From the NCBI RefSeq assembly GCF_020103695.1, contig NZ_JAHXBF010000037.1, forward strand, positions 46,266 to 110,265: a stretch of 64,000 nucleotides of DNA. Reading direction: 5' to 3'. The translations under genes were made by a program, and so were the position numbers. The DNA comes from Hyalangium versicolor. Its GTDB lineage: Bacteria; Myxococcota; Myxococcia; Myxococcales; Myxococcaceae. The notes under the pieces are model-generated. The model worked only from the letters and a program-made list of their open reading frames with translations. It did no database searches and was not told where the DNA came from. Below are positions 16,784 through 25,229 of this stretch, in pieces. Position 1 is the stretch's first letter; the number at the start of each line of letters is the position of its first letter.

Positions 16784-16822
16784 GGGCCGGTCCCCGATGA
16801 GGGGGCTGGCCCTTTGTTATTT
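16784..16822 (+). terminator. Rho-independent terminator
   Basis: GGGCCGGTCCCC, GATGA loop, GGGGGCTGGCCC, then TTTGTTATTT. This is the clearest intrinsic terminator in the window and ends transcription of the amphipathic protein gene before the convergent SCO gene. Confidence 0.8.
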
Positions 16823-16829
16823 CCAGGGG

Positions 16830-17510
16830 TTATGCGCCCCCGGCCACCGTCTCGCGGGCCAGCCGGTCCGCGTCGCGCAGCAGCTTCTCGAAGGCCGCGT
16901 CGTCCGCGCTCTCGTAGTAGCCGCGAATCTCTCCGGTGCCGTCCACGAGCACGAAGTGGTTGCCGTGGAAGATGCCCATCACGTCCGCCTCGTCCAGGTT
17001 CTCGCGGCCCATGGAGATCTTGAAGCTGTTGACCACCGTGTCCTTGAGGCGGGCGTAGTCGCCGGTGAGGAAGCTCCAGCGGGCGGCGTTGGCGCCGTGC
17101 TTGTGGGCGTACTCGGCCAGGCGCTCGGGGGTGTCGTAGGTGGGGTCCACCGAGAAGGAGACCAGCTGCAGCTGGGGCCCGAAGGCGTCCGTCTCCTTCT
17201 GCACCCGGGCCATCTTCCGGGTGAAGGCGGGGCAGACGGTGGGGCAGCGGGTGAAGATGAAGTTGGCCACGTAGGGGTGGCCGCGCAGCTGCGCCGAGCC
17301 GAACGCCGAGCCGTCCTGACGGGTGAAGGCGAAGTCCGGCAGGGTGCCGAGCCGAGGCAGCGACTCGGACGGGGCCTGGGAGCGCAGGAAGCCGAGGGTG
17401 AGCGCCGCGAGGCCGAAGGCGAAGACGGCGACTCCCAGCCAGAGGGCCGGGTGGCGCAGCAGGGAAGGCTGTGCCGGGGTGGCGGGGGTGGCAGCGGTGT
17501 CAGCGGACAT
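16830..17510 (-). CDS. SCO1/SenC-family copper chaperone
   Basis: 226 aa from ATG 17510. One N-terminal transmembrane helix (about residues 21-43) anchors a periplasmic thioredoxin-like domain. The copper ligands are present: C89-P-T-V-C93 (FIFTRCPTVCP) and the distal His in IFHGNHFVLVDG. DFAFTRQDGSAF and SFSVDPTYDTPERL are typical of the family. SCO proteins deliver copper to the CuA site of CoxB. It is divergent from the oxidase operon that starts at 17702, with about 190 bp of shared upstream DNA. Confidence 0.92.
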   Translation of the reverse strand: MSADTAATPATPAQPSLLRHPALWLGVAVFAFGLAALTLGFLRSQAPSESLPRLGTLPDFAFTRQDGSAFGSAQLRGHPYVANFIFTRCPTVCPAFTRKMARVQKETDAFGPQLQLVSFSVDPTYDTPERLAEYAHKHGANAARWSFLTGDYARLKDTVVNSFKISMGRENLDEADVMGIFHGNHFVLVDGTGEIRGYYESADDAAFEKLLRDADRLARETVAGGA

Positions 17511-17701
17511 AGGCGTGCACGGGACTAACGGATGTGGCTCGGGAGCACAAGCGACGGGTTGACGCAGCGCGGCGGCAGGAGGGCCAGCGAGCGCTACCGA
17601 GGAGCCGGTGGAGTGCGGGCGGCCGTGCGGGTGAGGGAGGCGGAGGGAGCCGGCGACGCTTGAGAGGAGGGAGGGGGCATGGTAGCCGGTGAAGCTTGCC
17701 G

Positions 17702-18028
17702 ATGCCCCGTGTCCGTCCCGTCCTCGGTGTCCCTGTGGCGCTCTCCCGGCGGGAGAGGGCTGGAGCGCCGGTGCCCTGCGTCTCGAGCGGCCCGCGCTGG
17801 GCTCGGGAGCGGTGGGTGGCGAGGCTCGGGACGCTGGTGGCCGTGGGGCTGTGCCTGCTCCCGGCCTGGGTGCTGGCATGTCCCACCTGCGTGGCGCGTC
17901 CGCCGGAGTCCATGGTGCGCTCGGCGCTGCTGGTGGGGGGCATGCTGCTGTTGCCGTTCCTGCTGGTGGCGCTCGGAGTGTGGGCGGCCGTGCGGACGGC
18001 GCGAGGTGATGCGAAGAGGAGCGATTGA
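17702..18028 (+). CDS. Small CPTC-motif membrane protein, first gene of the oxidase operon
   Basis: About 108 aa from ATG 17702 (a TTG at 17696 is the outer limit). Two hydrophobic segments: about residues 42-60 (LGTLVAVGLCLLPAWVLA) ending directly before CPTC, and about 75-95 (LLVGGMLLLPFLLVALGVWA). The Cys pair right after the first helix would face the periplasm and could handle copper or be lipidated or oxidised; this is inference. Its TGA overlaps the CoxB ATG by one base, so it belongs to the oxidase operon. No family recognised. Confidence 0.65.
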   Translation: MPRVRPVLGVPVALSRRERAGAPVPCVSSGPRWARERWVARLGTLVAVGLCLLPAWVLACPTCVARPPESMVRSALLVGGMLLLPFLLVALGVWAAVRTARGDAKRSD

Positions 18029-18819
18029 TGGATGCCGTGCCCGAGCCTCCTGGAGCTACCTCGCGCCACAGCGCGTTGGCTGTGGCGCTGCCCGAGGATG
18101 CGAGCACCCATGGGCACCGGATCGACTCGCTGCTGGAGCTGAGCCACCACTTCGACTTCGTCCTGGCGGTGGTGATGGTGGGGTGGCTGGCGTGGATGCT
18201 GGTGCGCTTCCGAGGCGCTCGGCAGGTGCCCGCGGACGGTGGCACGCGTCGCAGCCGCACGCTGGTGATGGTGGCGGCGCTGACGGTGTTCGGCGTGGTG
18301 GATGGCTCTCTGTTCGCGCGATCGCTGGGCTACCAGGATGACGTGCTGTGGAACTTCGACGTGCCGGCCGGCAACCCGGACACGGTGCGCCTGGAACTGA
18401 ACGCGCGGCAGTGGGCGTGGGAGGTGCGGTACGCGGGAGAGGACGGGCGCTTCAACACGGCGGATGACGTGGTGACGTGGAGCGACCTGCGGGTGCCGGT
18501 GGGCGTGCCGGTGTGGGTGCAGCTGGCGTCCACGGATGTGGTGCATGGGTTCTCGCTGCCGAACTTCCGGGTGAAGCTGGACGCGATTCCGGGGCGGGTG
18601 AACCAGACGTGGTTTCAGGCGGCGAAGCCGGGCGTGTGGGAGGTGGCCTGCTACCAGCACTGCGGTACGAGCCACTACAAGATGCGAGGCACGCTGACGG
18701 TGATGGCGCCGGAGGAGTACGCGGCGTGGCTGCGCGAGGCGAGCCGGCAGGCCAAGCGGGCCTATGACGATTCGGACAAGGCGGCGCACTGGGGCTGGGA
18801 GTGGAGGCCCAAGCCATGA
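18028..18819 (+). CDS. coxB: Cytochrome c oxidase subunit II
   Basis: 263 aa from ATG 18028 (AAGAGGA upstream). Two N-terminal transmembrane helices (about residues 47-65 and 80-100) are followed by a periplasmic cupredoxin domain. The CuA ligands are all there: His in STDVVHGFSLP, then C-Y-Q-H-C-G-T-S-H-Y-K-M, giving two Cys, His and Met. The usual Glu between the cysteines is Gln here, which is tolerated because it binds through the backbone. No C-terminal haem c domain is fused. Its stop overlaps the CoxA start (ATGA). Confidence 0.93.
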   Translation: MDAVPEPPGATSRHSALAVALPEDASTHGHRIDSLLELSHHFDFVLAVVMVGWLAWMLVRFRGARQVPADGGTRRSRTLVMVAALTVFGVVDGSLFARSLGYQDDVLWNFDVPAGNPDTVRLELNARQWAWEVRYAGEDGRFNTADDVVTWSDLRVPVGVPVWVQLASTDVVHGFSLPNFRVKLDAIPGRVNQTWFQAAKPGVWEVACYQHCGTSHYKMRGTLTVMAPEEYAAWLREASRQAKRAYDDSDKAAHWGWEWRPKP

Positions 18820-20564
18820 GGCTCTTCTCCACGGATCATAAGGTGGTGGCGCGGCAGTTCCTGTGGGCGGGGCTGGGCTTCCTGGCGGTGGGCGGGTTGC
18901 TGGCGCTGCTCATCCGCTGGCAGTGGGCGTACCCGGGCAAGGCGGTGCCGGGGCTTGGGTGGGCGCTGCCCAGCTCGGGCGGAGCGCTGACGCCTCCGGC
19001 GTACACGGGCGTGTTCACCATGCACGGACTGGTGATGGTGTTCTTCGCCATCACCCCGCTGCTGATTGGAGCGCTGGGCAACTTCGTGGTGCCGTTGGCG
19101 GTGGGTGCGCGAGGCATGGCGTTCCCCCGGCTGTCGGCGCTGAGCTTCTGGACGTTCGCCACGGGTGGGGCGCTGGTGCTGGCCTCGTTCTTCGTGAGGC
19201 TGGGGACGGCGAGCGCGGCGTGGACGAGCTACCCGCCGCTGTCCACGCACGTGTTCACGCCCGGGGTGGGGCAGACGCTGGTGATGGTGGGCGTGGTGTG
19301 CGCGGCGCTCTCGTCGTTCCTGAGCGCGGTAAACTACGTGGTGACGGTGGTGCGAGCCCGCGCGCCGGGGATGACGTGGGGCCGGTTGCCGCTGACGGTG
19401 TGGGGGCTGTTCCTCACGTCGGTGCTGAACCTGTTGTTCATCCCGGTGGTGGCGGCGGCCACGGGGATGGTGTTGCTGGATCGGCTGGCGGGCACGCACT
19501 TCTTCCTGGAGGGCGCGGCGGTGCAGGCGGGCGGAGACCCGATGCTGTACCAGCACCTGTTCTGGATGTTCGGGCATCCGGAGGTCTACATCCTCATCCT
19601 GCCGGGCTGGGGGATGATCGGGGACATGGTGGCCTTCTTCAGCCGGCGGCCGGCGCACGGGTACCGAGGCACGGTGCTGGCGATGAGCGCGGTGTCCTCG
19701 CTGTCCGGGCTGGTGTACGCGCACCACCTGTTCACGAGTGGCCTGTCGCCGATGCTGGGGCGGGCGTTCAGCACGCTGACGCTGATCATCTCGTTGCCGT
19801 CGACGGTGATGTTCCTCAACTGGATGGTGACGATGTGGCGCGGGAGCGTGCGGCTCACGGCGCCACTGCTGGCGGCGGTAGGGGCGATGGTGGTGTTCGG
19901 GCTGGGAGGGATTACGGGCCTGGCGCTGGGCGCGGTGGCCACGGACATTCCGCTGCACGGGACGATGTGGGTGGTGGGTCACTTCCACCTGACGATGGGC
20001 GCGGCGAGCTTCCTGGCGGTGTTCGCGGGGATCTACTTCTGGTTCCCGAAGATGTTCGGGCGGACGATGCACGCGGGGATGGCGAAGACGCACGTGGTGC
20101 TGACGGCGCTGCTCTTCCTGGCGGTGTTCGGCGGGCAGCTGCTCACGGGATACGCGGGGCAATTGCGGCGGTTGTATGACCCGTACCAGTACCAGTACCT
20201 GCAGCACCTGCTGACGCTGAACAAGGCGACGAGCCACTCGGCGTTCACGCTGGGGCTGGTGCAGCTGCTGTTCGTGGTGAACCTGGTGTGGTCGCTGCGC
20301 AGGGGACCGGCGGCGGATGCGAACCCGTGGCAGGTGGGGACGCTCGAGTGGACGTGCGCGCCGAGCCCGCCGCCCGTGGACAACTACCCGCAGGTGCCGG
20401 TGGTGGTGCGAGGGCCGCATGCGCTCTCGCAGCCGGAGGCGCATGAGCTGCTAGGGCGTGACTGGATCGGCCAGGCGGAGGCGTTGCCGGGTGAGGCTCC
20501 CCAGGCCGAGGCGAGTGCGCCGGAGCTGGCTCCGCCGATGCCGAGCGCGGGAGGTGTGGGATGA
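18816..20564 (+). CDS. coxA: Haem-copper oxidase subunit I lacking D- and K-channel residues
   Basis: 582 aa from ATG 18816, about 12 transmembrane helices. All redox-centre residues are kept: haem a ligands H70 and H391, haem a3 ligand H389, CuB ligands H254, H303, H304, and the cross-linked Tyr258 plus Glu256 in GHPEVYILILPG. However GARDMAFPR of A-type oxidases is GARGMAFPR (G100 for the D-channel Asp, codon GGC). VPTGIKxFxW is LPSTVMFLNW (M332 for the K-channel Lys). The Mg-site Asp in HDTYYVV is Gly (HGTMWVV). It is therefore an oxygen reductase by active site, but its proton uptake must differ from textbook enzymes. The C-terminal 60 residues are polar and Pro-rich. Confidence 0.93.
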   Translation: MRLFSTDHKVVARQFLWAGLGFLAVGGLLALLIRWQWAYPGKAVPGLGWALPSSGGALTPPAYTGVFTMHGLVMVFFAITPLLIGALGNFVVPLAVGARGMAFPRLSALSFWTFATGGALVLASFFVRLGTASAAWTSYPPLSTHVFTPGVGQTLVMVGVVCAALSSFLSAVNYVVTVVRARAPGMTWGRLPLTVWGLFLTSVLNLLFIPVVAAATGMVLLDRLAGTHFFLEGAAVQAGGDPMLYQHLFWMFGHPEVYILILPGWGMIGDMVAFFSRRPAHGYRGTVLAMSAVSSLSGLVYAHHLFTSGLSPMLGRAFSTLTLIISLPSTVMFLNWMVTMWRGSVRLTAPLLAAVGAMVVFGLGGITGLALGAVATDIPLHGTMWVVGHFHLTMGAASFLAVFAGIYFWFPKMFGRTMHAGMAKTHVVLTALLFLAVFGGQLLTGYAGQLRRLYDPYQYQYLQHLLTLNKATSHSAFTLGLVQLLFVVNLVWSLRRGPAADANPWQVGTLEWTCAPSPPPVDNYPQVPVVVRGPHALSQPEAHELLGRDWIGQAEALPGEAPQAEASAPELAPPMPSAGGVG

Positions 20565-21121
20565 CGCCCGGACAGGCACCTGTTCCCGCCACGCGAGCGG
20601 ATGAGGTGACGGCGTGGTTCGGCGTGGTGGTGGGGCTGGGCGCGTGGGCGATGTTCTTCGCGGCGCTGGCGTTCTCGGTGGGCTACCTGCGGATGCGCGA
20701 GCCCTGGCCTCTGCTGGGGATGCCTGCGTTGCCGACGCTCCTCCCGTTGGTGGCGGTGCTGTTGCTGGGAGCGGCGGGAGTGCTGCTGCACCTGAGCGGG
20801 CGGGCGGCGAGGGTGACGCTGTTCGCGGCGGGAGCGCTGGGCGCGTGGGTGGCCTCGCTTGCGGTGCAGGGCTTTGTGTTGAGCACGCTGTGGAGCGCGG
20901 GACTGCAGCTGCCCCAGGGAGGAGCGCAGGCCTCGATGGTGTACGGGCTGGGCGCGGTGCACGGCGCGCACGTGGTTGTGGGATTGCTGGGAGTGGTGCG
21001 CGAGCTGGTGCGAGGAGCGCGAGGCACGGATGTGCACGCAGCGGTGCGGCTCTGGGGCATCTACGGAGCGTTCCTGGCGGTGACGGGGCTGATCCTCTTC
21101 GGAGCGGTGTACCTGCCATGA
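20561..21121 (+). CDS. coxC: Cytochrome c oxidase subunit III-like membrane protein
   Basis: 186 aa, ATG 20561 overlapping the CoxA TGA. Five hydrophobic helices (near residues 17-43, 57-77, 84-108, 127-147, 161-185). The short five-helix form, FFAALAFSVGYLRMR and YGLGAVHGAHVVVGLLGVV, fit the CoxC fold, where the GAHxxH/V-G motif lies near the lipid cleft. Overall conservation is weak, so assignment relies partly on operon position between CoxA and a cytochrome c. Confidence 0.75.
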   Translation: MTPGQAPVPATRADEVTAWFGVVVGLGAWAMFFAALAFSVGYLRMREPWPLLGMPALPTLLPLVAVLLLGAAGVLLHLSGRAARVTLFAAGALGAWVASLAVQGFVLSTLWSAGLQLPQGGAQASMVYGLGAVHGAHVVVGLLGVVRELVRGARGTDVHAAVRLWGIYGAFLAVTGLILFGAVYLP

Positions 21122-22101
21122 ACGCGAGACGCGCGGTGCTCACAGTGCTGTCGGTGCTCACAGTGGCCGGGCTGGGATGCAGCTCGCAGGCGCCGAAGCT
21201 CGAGCCGCTGAAGCTGGGAGACGGGCGCGCGGTCGCGGCGGAGACGCTGGAGCGCGGGCGGGACGTGTACGTGTACTACTGCGTGTCCTGCCACGGGGAG
21301 AAAGGGGACGGGCAGGGGCCGTCCGCGGTGGGGATGCGTCCACCGCCGCGGAGCTTCCGGCAGGGGCTGTTCAAGTTCGGCGGAGTGTCCGCGGGCGAGC
21401 TGCCCACGGACGAGGCGCTGAAGCGCACGGTGCGGCGAGGGCTGCACGGCACCTCGATGCAGGGCTGGGGCGTGCCGGAGGCGGACGTGGAGGCGGTGGT
21501 GCAATACCTGAAGACGTTCAGCCCGCGCTGGCAGCAGGAGGCGCCGGGCAACCCGCTGGAGCTGTCAGCGGATCCGTGGAAGGGCCGCGAGGCGGAGGCG
21601 GTGGAGCGGGGCAAGGAGGTCTACCACGTGGCGGGCAAGGGGCACGCGGGGTGCTCGGGTTGCCACATCTCGTATCTGTCTCGGCCGGAGCTGGAGGCGC
21701 TCACGGAGAAGGTGACGGGGCGCAAGGTGGATTTGAGCAAGGCCGATCCGTACACGCAGATGGCGAGGGACTCGGACTACGCGGTGGCGGTGGATGAGAA
21801 GGGAGAGGTGGCGCAGACAGCGAAGGTGCTACCCCCGGACTTCCTGATGCAGCGGCTGCGCACGGTGTGGCCGACGGGCACGAAGGTGGAGGGTGCCGAT
21901 TACACGCAGGAGCGGCAGCGGGAGGACCTGTACCGGGTCATCTCGGCGGGCGTGGGAGGCGCGGCGATGCCGACGTGGAAGGGCGCCATCCCCGAGGAGA
22001 ACCTGTGGGCGCTCGCGTACTACGTGCAGACGCTCGTCACTCAGCGGGACACGCCCGAGGGCCGCGCGCTCAAGGAGCAACTGCTCCACCCCGCGAAGTG
22101 A
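21118..22101 (+). CDS. Di-haem cytochrome c lipoprotein
   Basis: 327 aa, ATG 21118 overlapping the preceding TGA. The N-terminus is a lipoprotein signal (VAGLGC, Cys21). Two CxxCH haem sites: C55-V-S-C-H59 in a standard class I domain (YCVSCHGEKGDGQGP, later SMQGWGV), and C179-S-G-C-H183 in a second domain that ends AAMPTWKGAIPEENLWALAYYVQTL. Methionines in GTSMQGW and AAMPTW are the likely sixth ligands. As last gene of the oxidase operon it probably carries electrons to CuA from the outer face of the inner membrane. Confidence 0.9.
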   Translation: MNARRAVLTVLSVLTVAGLGCSSQAPKLEPLKLGDGRAVAAETLERGRDVYVYYCVSCHGEKGDGQGPSAVGMRPPPRSFRQGLFKFGGVSAGELPTDEALKRTVRRGLHGTSMQGWGVPEADVEAVVQYLKTFSPRWQQEAPGNPLELSADPWKGREAEAVERGKEVYHVAGKGHAGCSGCHISYLSRPELEALTEKVTGRKVDLSKADPYTQMARDSDYAVAVDEKGEVAQTAKVLPPDFLMQRLRTVWPTGTKVEGADYTQERQREDLYRVISAGVGGAAMPTWKGAIPEENLWALAYYVQTLVTQRDTPEGRALKEQLLHPAK

Positions 22102-22116
22102 CACGGCCGGAGCCCG

Positions 22117-22899
22117 TCACGACGAAGCACGGCGACCGCTTCGAGATTTCCCGTAACGCGCTGGCGTCGTCCCGACGAGCCGCCTGAAATGGTGCGTCAG
22201 CTGTGCTTGATCGTAGAAGCCAGCTTGAGGCGCCACGTCGGACGCCCGCACGCCGCGATGGAGCAGCTCCTTCGCGCGCGCGACACGCAGATGCGTCATA
22301 TAGGTATGCGGCGGCATTCCAATCTGCGCGCGAAACGCGCGGCACAGGTGGAACTTGTCGAGGTCCGCGTAGTCCGCGAGGTCATCGAGCGTGATCGAGT
22401 CGCAGAGTCGCTCGCGGATGTATTCCATCGCGCGTCGGACGGGACGTGAATAGTCAGGAAGCGCGGTGCGGATGACCACCAGCGCGCTGACAGCTTCCGC
22501 GACGGCGACCTCGAGTGAGAGGCGGTCAACCCCTGCGCACGCGGCATCGATGAGGCGGTGGAACGGCGCGGCGCGTGGGTCGTTGGCGTCGAGCTGCGGG
22601 ATCGCCACCGCCCTGCCTTCGCCCTGGACCTGAGCGACTTCGTGCGCTGGCAGCGTGACGACGGTGAACGTCGTCGGTCCACGGTGGGCGAGGTGGCGAA
22701 CCACATCGCCAGGCTGTTTGACCAGGATGGATCCGGGCACGGAGCGCCAGACCCTGCCGCTGCCCCACCACTCGGTGTCGCCGTGCTCGATGCGCCCGAC
22801 GCCATAGCGGTCCTTCACCCCAGTATGCAGCGAGGTGGTCGTCCCGCGCCCCGCGTGGAGACCCGGCAGCGAGACGGGAAGCTCGGTGAAGCGGTCCAT
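22117..22899 (-). CDS. AraC-family transcriptional regulator
   Basis: 260 aa from ATG 22899. The N-terminal half is a cupin-like ligand domain (HTGVKDRYGVGRIEHGDTEW, PGSILVKQPGDVVRH). The C-terminal 100 residues hold the two HTH motifs (SITLDDLADYADLDKFHLCR and RASDVAPQAGFYDQAQLTHH, ending FRRLVGTTPARY). It is divergent from an aldo/keto reductase with about 107 bp between them, the usual layout of a regulator and its target. Both genes have a somewhat different codon texture (many CGATCG, lower GC3) from neighbours, suggesting joint transfer. Confidence 0.88.
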   Translation of the reverse strand: MDRFTELPVSLPGLHAGRGTTTSLHTGVKDRYGVGRIEHGDTEWWGSGRVWRSVPGSILVKQPGDVVRHLAHRGPTTFTVVTLPAHEVAQVQGEGRAVAIPQLDANDPRAAPFHRLIDAACAGVDRLSLEVAVAEAVSALVVIRTALPDYSRPVRRAMEYIRERLCDSITLDDLADYADLDKFHLCRAFRAQIGMPPHTYMTHLRVARAKELLHRGVRASDVAPQAGFYDQAQLTHHFRRLVGTTPARYGKSRSGRRASS

Positions 22900-23006
22900 C
22901 CTCTCAGGATAGTCCCGCGAGCGTGTTGGCGCTTGTCGATTCTTGGCGGAAGTATTGCGCCAAGGATCGACAAGTGCATGCGGTCGCCCATCCGTAGAAC
23001 GGGTCC
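22900..23006. promoter_or_regulatory. Divergent promoter region of araC-type gene and aldo/keto reductase
   Basis: 107 bp between two divergent starts, relatively AT-rich in the middle. It contains an interrupted palindrome CTTGTCGATTCTTGG...CCAAGGATCGACAAG (about 22936-22973), which brackets the centre of the region and is a fair candidate for the regulator's binding site. The assignment is by position and symmetry only. Confidence 0.5.
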
Positions 23007-24005
23007 ATGCACGATCAACAAACCGACTCCCACTCGACGTCAGCAACTGTGGCTGGGGCCACGCCCAGGAGAATCGCACTCGGCTGCATGGGGCTGTCCG
23101 GCGCCTACGGCAAGACGGACGATGCGCAGAGCATCGCTCTCATCCATGCCGCAATCGAACGCGGCGTGACATTCCTCGATACCGCCGACTTCTACGGTTC
23201 GGGTCATAACGAGCTCCTCATCGGCAAGGCCATCGCCGGCCGCCGCGATCAGGTCCAGCTCTCGGTCAAGTTCGGCGCACTGCGCGGCGCCGACAAAAGC
23301 TTCGGTGGTATGGACGGGCGACCCGCGGCGGTGAAGGCCTTCCTTGCGTACTCGTTGGTTCGGCTCGGCACGGAATACGTCGACGTGTATCGTCCAGCGC
23401 GCTTGGACCCGGCGGTGCCCATCGAGGACACGATCGGCGCGATTACCGATCTGGTGAAGGCCGGCTACGTGCGATCGATCGGGCTGTCCGAGGTCGGCCC
23501 CGAGACCATCCGGCGCGCGGCGAAGGTCCACCCGATCGCCGACCTCCAGATCGAGTATTCGATTGCGAGTCGTGATCCGGAGGACGCGATCTTTCCGGTG
23601 CTCACGGAGCTCGGCATCGGCGCGACGTTGTACGGAGTGTTGTCGCGCGGGCTGCTCTCGGCCAGCCCGATCAACGCCGACGACGCGCGCGCCCACATGC
23701 CGCGGTTCACCGGGGAGAATCGCGAAGCGAATGCCAAGGTTGTCGCCGGTCTTCAGGGACTGGCGAAGCGTTGGGGTATCACGCCGAGCCAGCTCGCGAT
23801 CGGCTGGGTGCTCGGCAAGCAGCAGCCGCGGTTCAGGCCGACGCTCGGCATGCGCACGCTCCAGCAACTGGACGAAGCGCTCACTGCGAAGCCGTTGACC
23901 GCGGAGCAGCTCGCCGAGGTCGAGGCGATCGCGCCGCGAGGTGCGATTGCGGGCACCCGCTACGCAGCCGCGCAAATGGCCATGCTCGATAGCGAGAAGC
24001 GCTGA
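23007..24005 (+). CDS. Aldo/keto reductase
   Basis: 332 aa, cytoplasmic NADPH-dependent oxidoreductase of the AKR superfamily. Seen: IALGCMGLSGAYG, FLDTADFYGSGHNELLIGKA (catalytic Asp and Tyr), VQLSVKFGA (Lys), VDVYRPARLDPAVPIEDTIG, GLSEVGPETIRRA and the cofactor segment near PTLGMRTLQQLDEAL. The usual catalytic His is replaced in the YRPAR context, a pattern that occurs in a known AKR subgroup. Substrate unknown. Adjacent AraC regulator suggests induction by the substrate. Confidence 0.88.
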   Translation: MHDQQTDSHSTSATVAGATPRRIALGCMGLSGAYGKTDDAQSIALIHAAIERGVTFLDTADFYGSGHNELLIGKAIAGRRDQVQLSVKFGALRGADKSFGGMDGRPAAVKAFLAYSLVRLGTEYVDVYRPARLDPAVPIEDTIGAITDLVKAGYVRSIGLSEVGPETIRRAAKVHPIADLQIEYSIASRDPEDAIFPVLTELGIGATLYGVLSRGLLSASPINADDARAHMPRFTGENREANAKVVAGLQGLAKRWGITPSQLAIGWVLGKQQPRFRPTLGMRTLQQLDEALTAKPLTAEQLAEVEAIAPRGAIAGTRYAAAQMAMLDSEKR

Positions 24006-24053
24006 CACTCTTCAAAGTGACACACATGGGCTGGGCTGCTGTAGGGTGAGCGC

Positions 24054-25229
24054 ATGCTGCGCTCGATCGACCTGACCAACTTCAAGAGCTTCGAAGCCTT
24101 TGTGCGAGTTGAATTCTCGCCATTGACGGTGCTCGTGGGAGCGAATGCATCGGGTAAGAGCAACCTGCTCGATGCCATCCGGCTGGTGCAGGGGTTGGGG
24201 CTGGGCTTTTCGCTGACGGATACACTCCAAGGCCGCGTCGAGGCGGGACGAGAGATCTGGCCGGGAATCCGCGGCGGAATTTCTGAGGTCATTCGTCGAG
24301 GTCAGGAAAGAGCCGAGATCGACACGGACTGGGATCTTCAAGGGCAACGGGTGAGTCACTCTCTGGGATTCACGGTGAAGCCCGAGCCTCGGATAGACGG
24401 AGAGGGTTTCGCCCATCTCACGGGTATGACGGATTCCGGGCAATGGACGCAGGCACGAACCTTCGGGTTCGACGAAACGGAGGATGCGTGGCTCGGGAGC
24501 AGCCAGAGCCTCTTCTCCGAGCTGGAGCATCTCCTCAAGCAACGGCCTGAGTTCGAAGCAGCACGGCTGGCGCTCGCACTGCGGCAAGTGCTCCAGCGGC
24601 TGGTCGTGCTCGATCTGAAGCCTGAGCGCATGCGGGGCTATTCGCCCCAACATGCTCGGGAGATGGGCGCGGAGGGTGAACACCTCTCTTCCGCGATCTG
24701 GGTGCGCAGCCGGACCGAGGACGCGCGGCTGGAGTGGGTGGACTGGCTCTCCGAGCTGTGTGCTCCAGAGATCACCGAGATCGACTTCATCGAGACCGAG
24801 CTCGGGGATGTGATGCTCGTGTTGGTGGAGAAGGACGGCACTCGTACCTCCACGCGCGCGCTGTCGGACGGCACCCTGCGCTTTCTCGGAACACTGACCG
24901 CGCTGAAGACGGCGCCACCTGGGAGCATCTTCCTCATCGAAGAGCTCGAGCAAGGATTGCACCCCCAGCGCATCCACCTGCTCGTCGAGTTCCTGGAGAT
25001 GGTGACGAAGGAGCGCGGCATCCAGGTCATCGCCACCACCCATTCACCTCAAGTCCTCCAGTCGCTCTCCTCCGAGGGGCTGAACAACGCCGTGCTCTGT
25101 GCCCGCGCCCAGGATGGTTCTGGCACCCTCCTGCGCCGCTTCGAGGACATCCCTCACTTCAAGGAGGTCCTCGCGAAGTCCGGCATCGACCACCTCTTCA
25201 CCACCGGCTGGCTGGAGCGCGCGTTGTGA
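24054..25229 (+). CDS. RecF/SMC-like AAA ATPase of a two-gene module
   Basis: 391 aa, ATG 24054. Walker A is VLVGANASGKSNLLDAI (residues 27-43). The ABC-type signature is reduced to RALSDGTLRFLGTLTAL. Walker B is GSIFLIEELEQGLHPQRIHL with the catalytic Glu and the D-loop-like GLHP, and the H-loop is VIATTHSPQVLQSL. The compact AAA_21 arrangement has a middle insertion but no nuclease domain. It overlaps the next gene by GTGA, so the two proteins are probably made in fixed ratio and form a complex. ATPases of this class paired with TOPRIM-like partners occur in phage-defence and DNA-repair modules. Confidence 0.82.
   Translation: MLRSIDLTNFKSFEAFVRVEFSPLTVLVGANASGKSNLLDAIRLVQGLGLGFSLTDTLQGRVEAGREIWPGIRGGISEVIRRGQERAEIDTDWDLQGQRVSHSLGFTVKPEPRIDGEGFAHLTGMTDSGQWTQARTFGFDETEDAWLGSSQSLFSELEHLLKQRPEFEAARLALALRQVLQRLVVLDLKPERMRGYSPQHAREMGAEGEHLSSAIWVRSRTEDARLEWVDWLSELCAPEITEIDFIETELGDVMLVLVEKDGTRTSTRALSDGTLRFLGTLTALKTAPPGSIFLIEELEQGLHPQRIHLLVEFLEMVTKERGIQVIATTHSPQVLQSLSSEGLNNAVLCARAQDGSGTLLRRFEDIPHFKEVLAKSGIDHLFTTGWLERAL

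Noticed and set aside
18762..20444. 560-aa minus-strand ORF opposite coxA
   Set aside because: Almost only Arg, His, Gln and Pro, without any recognisable fold; coxA on the other strand explains the sequence fully.
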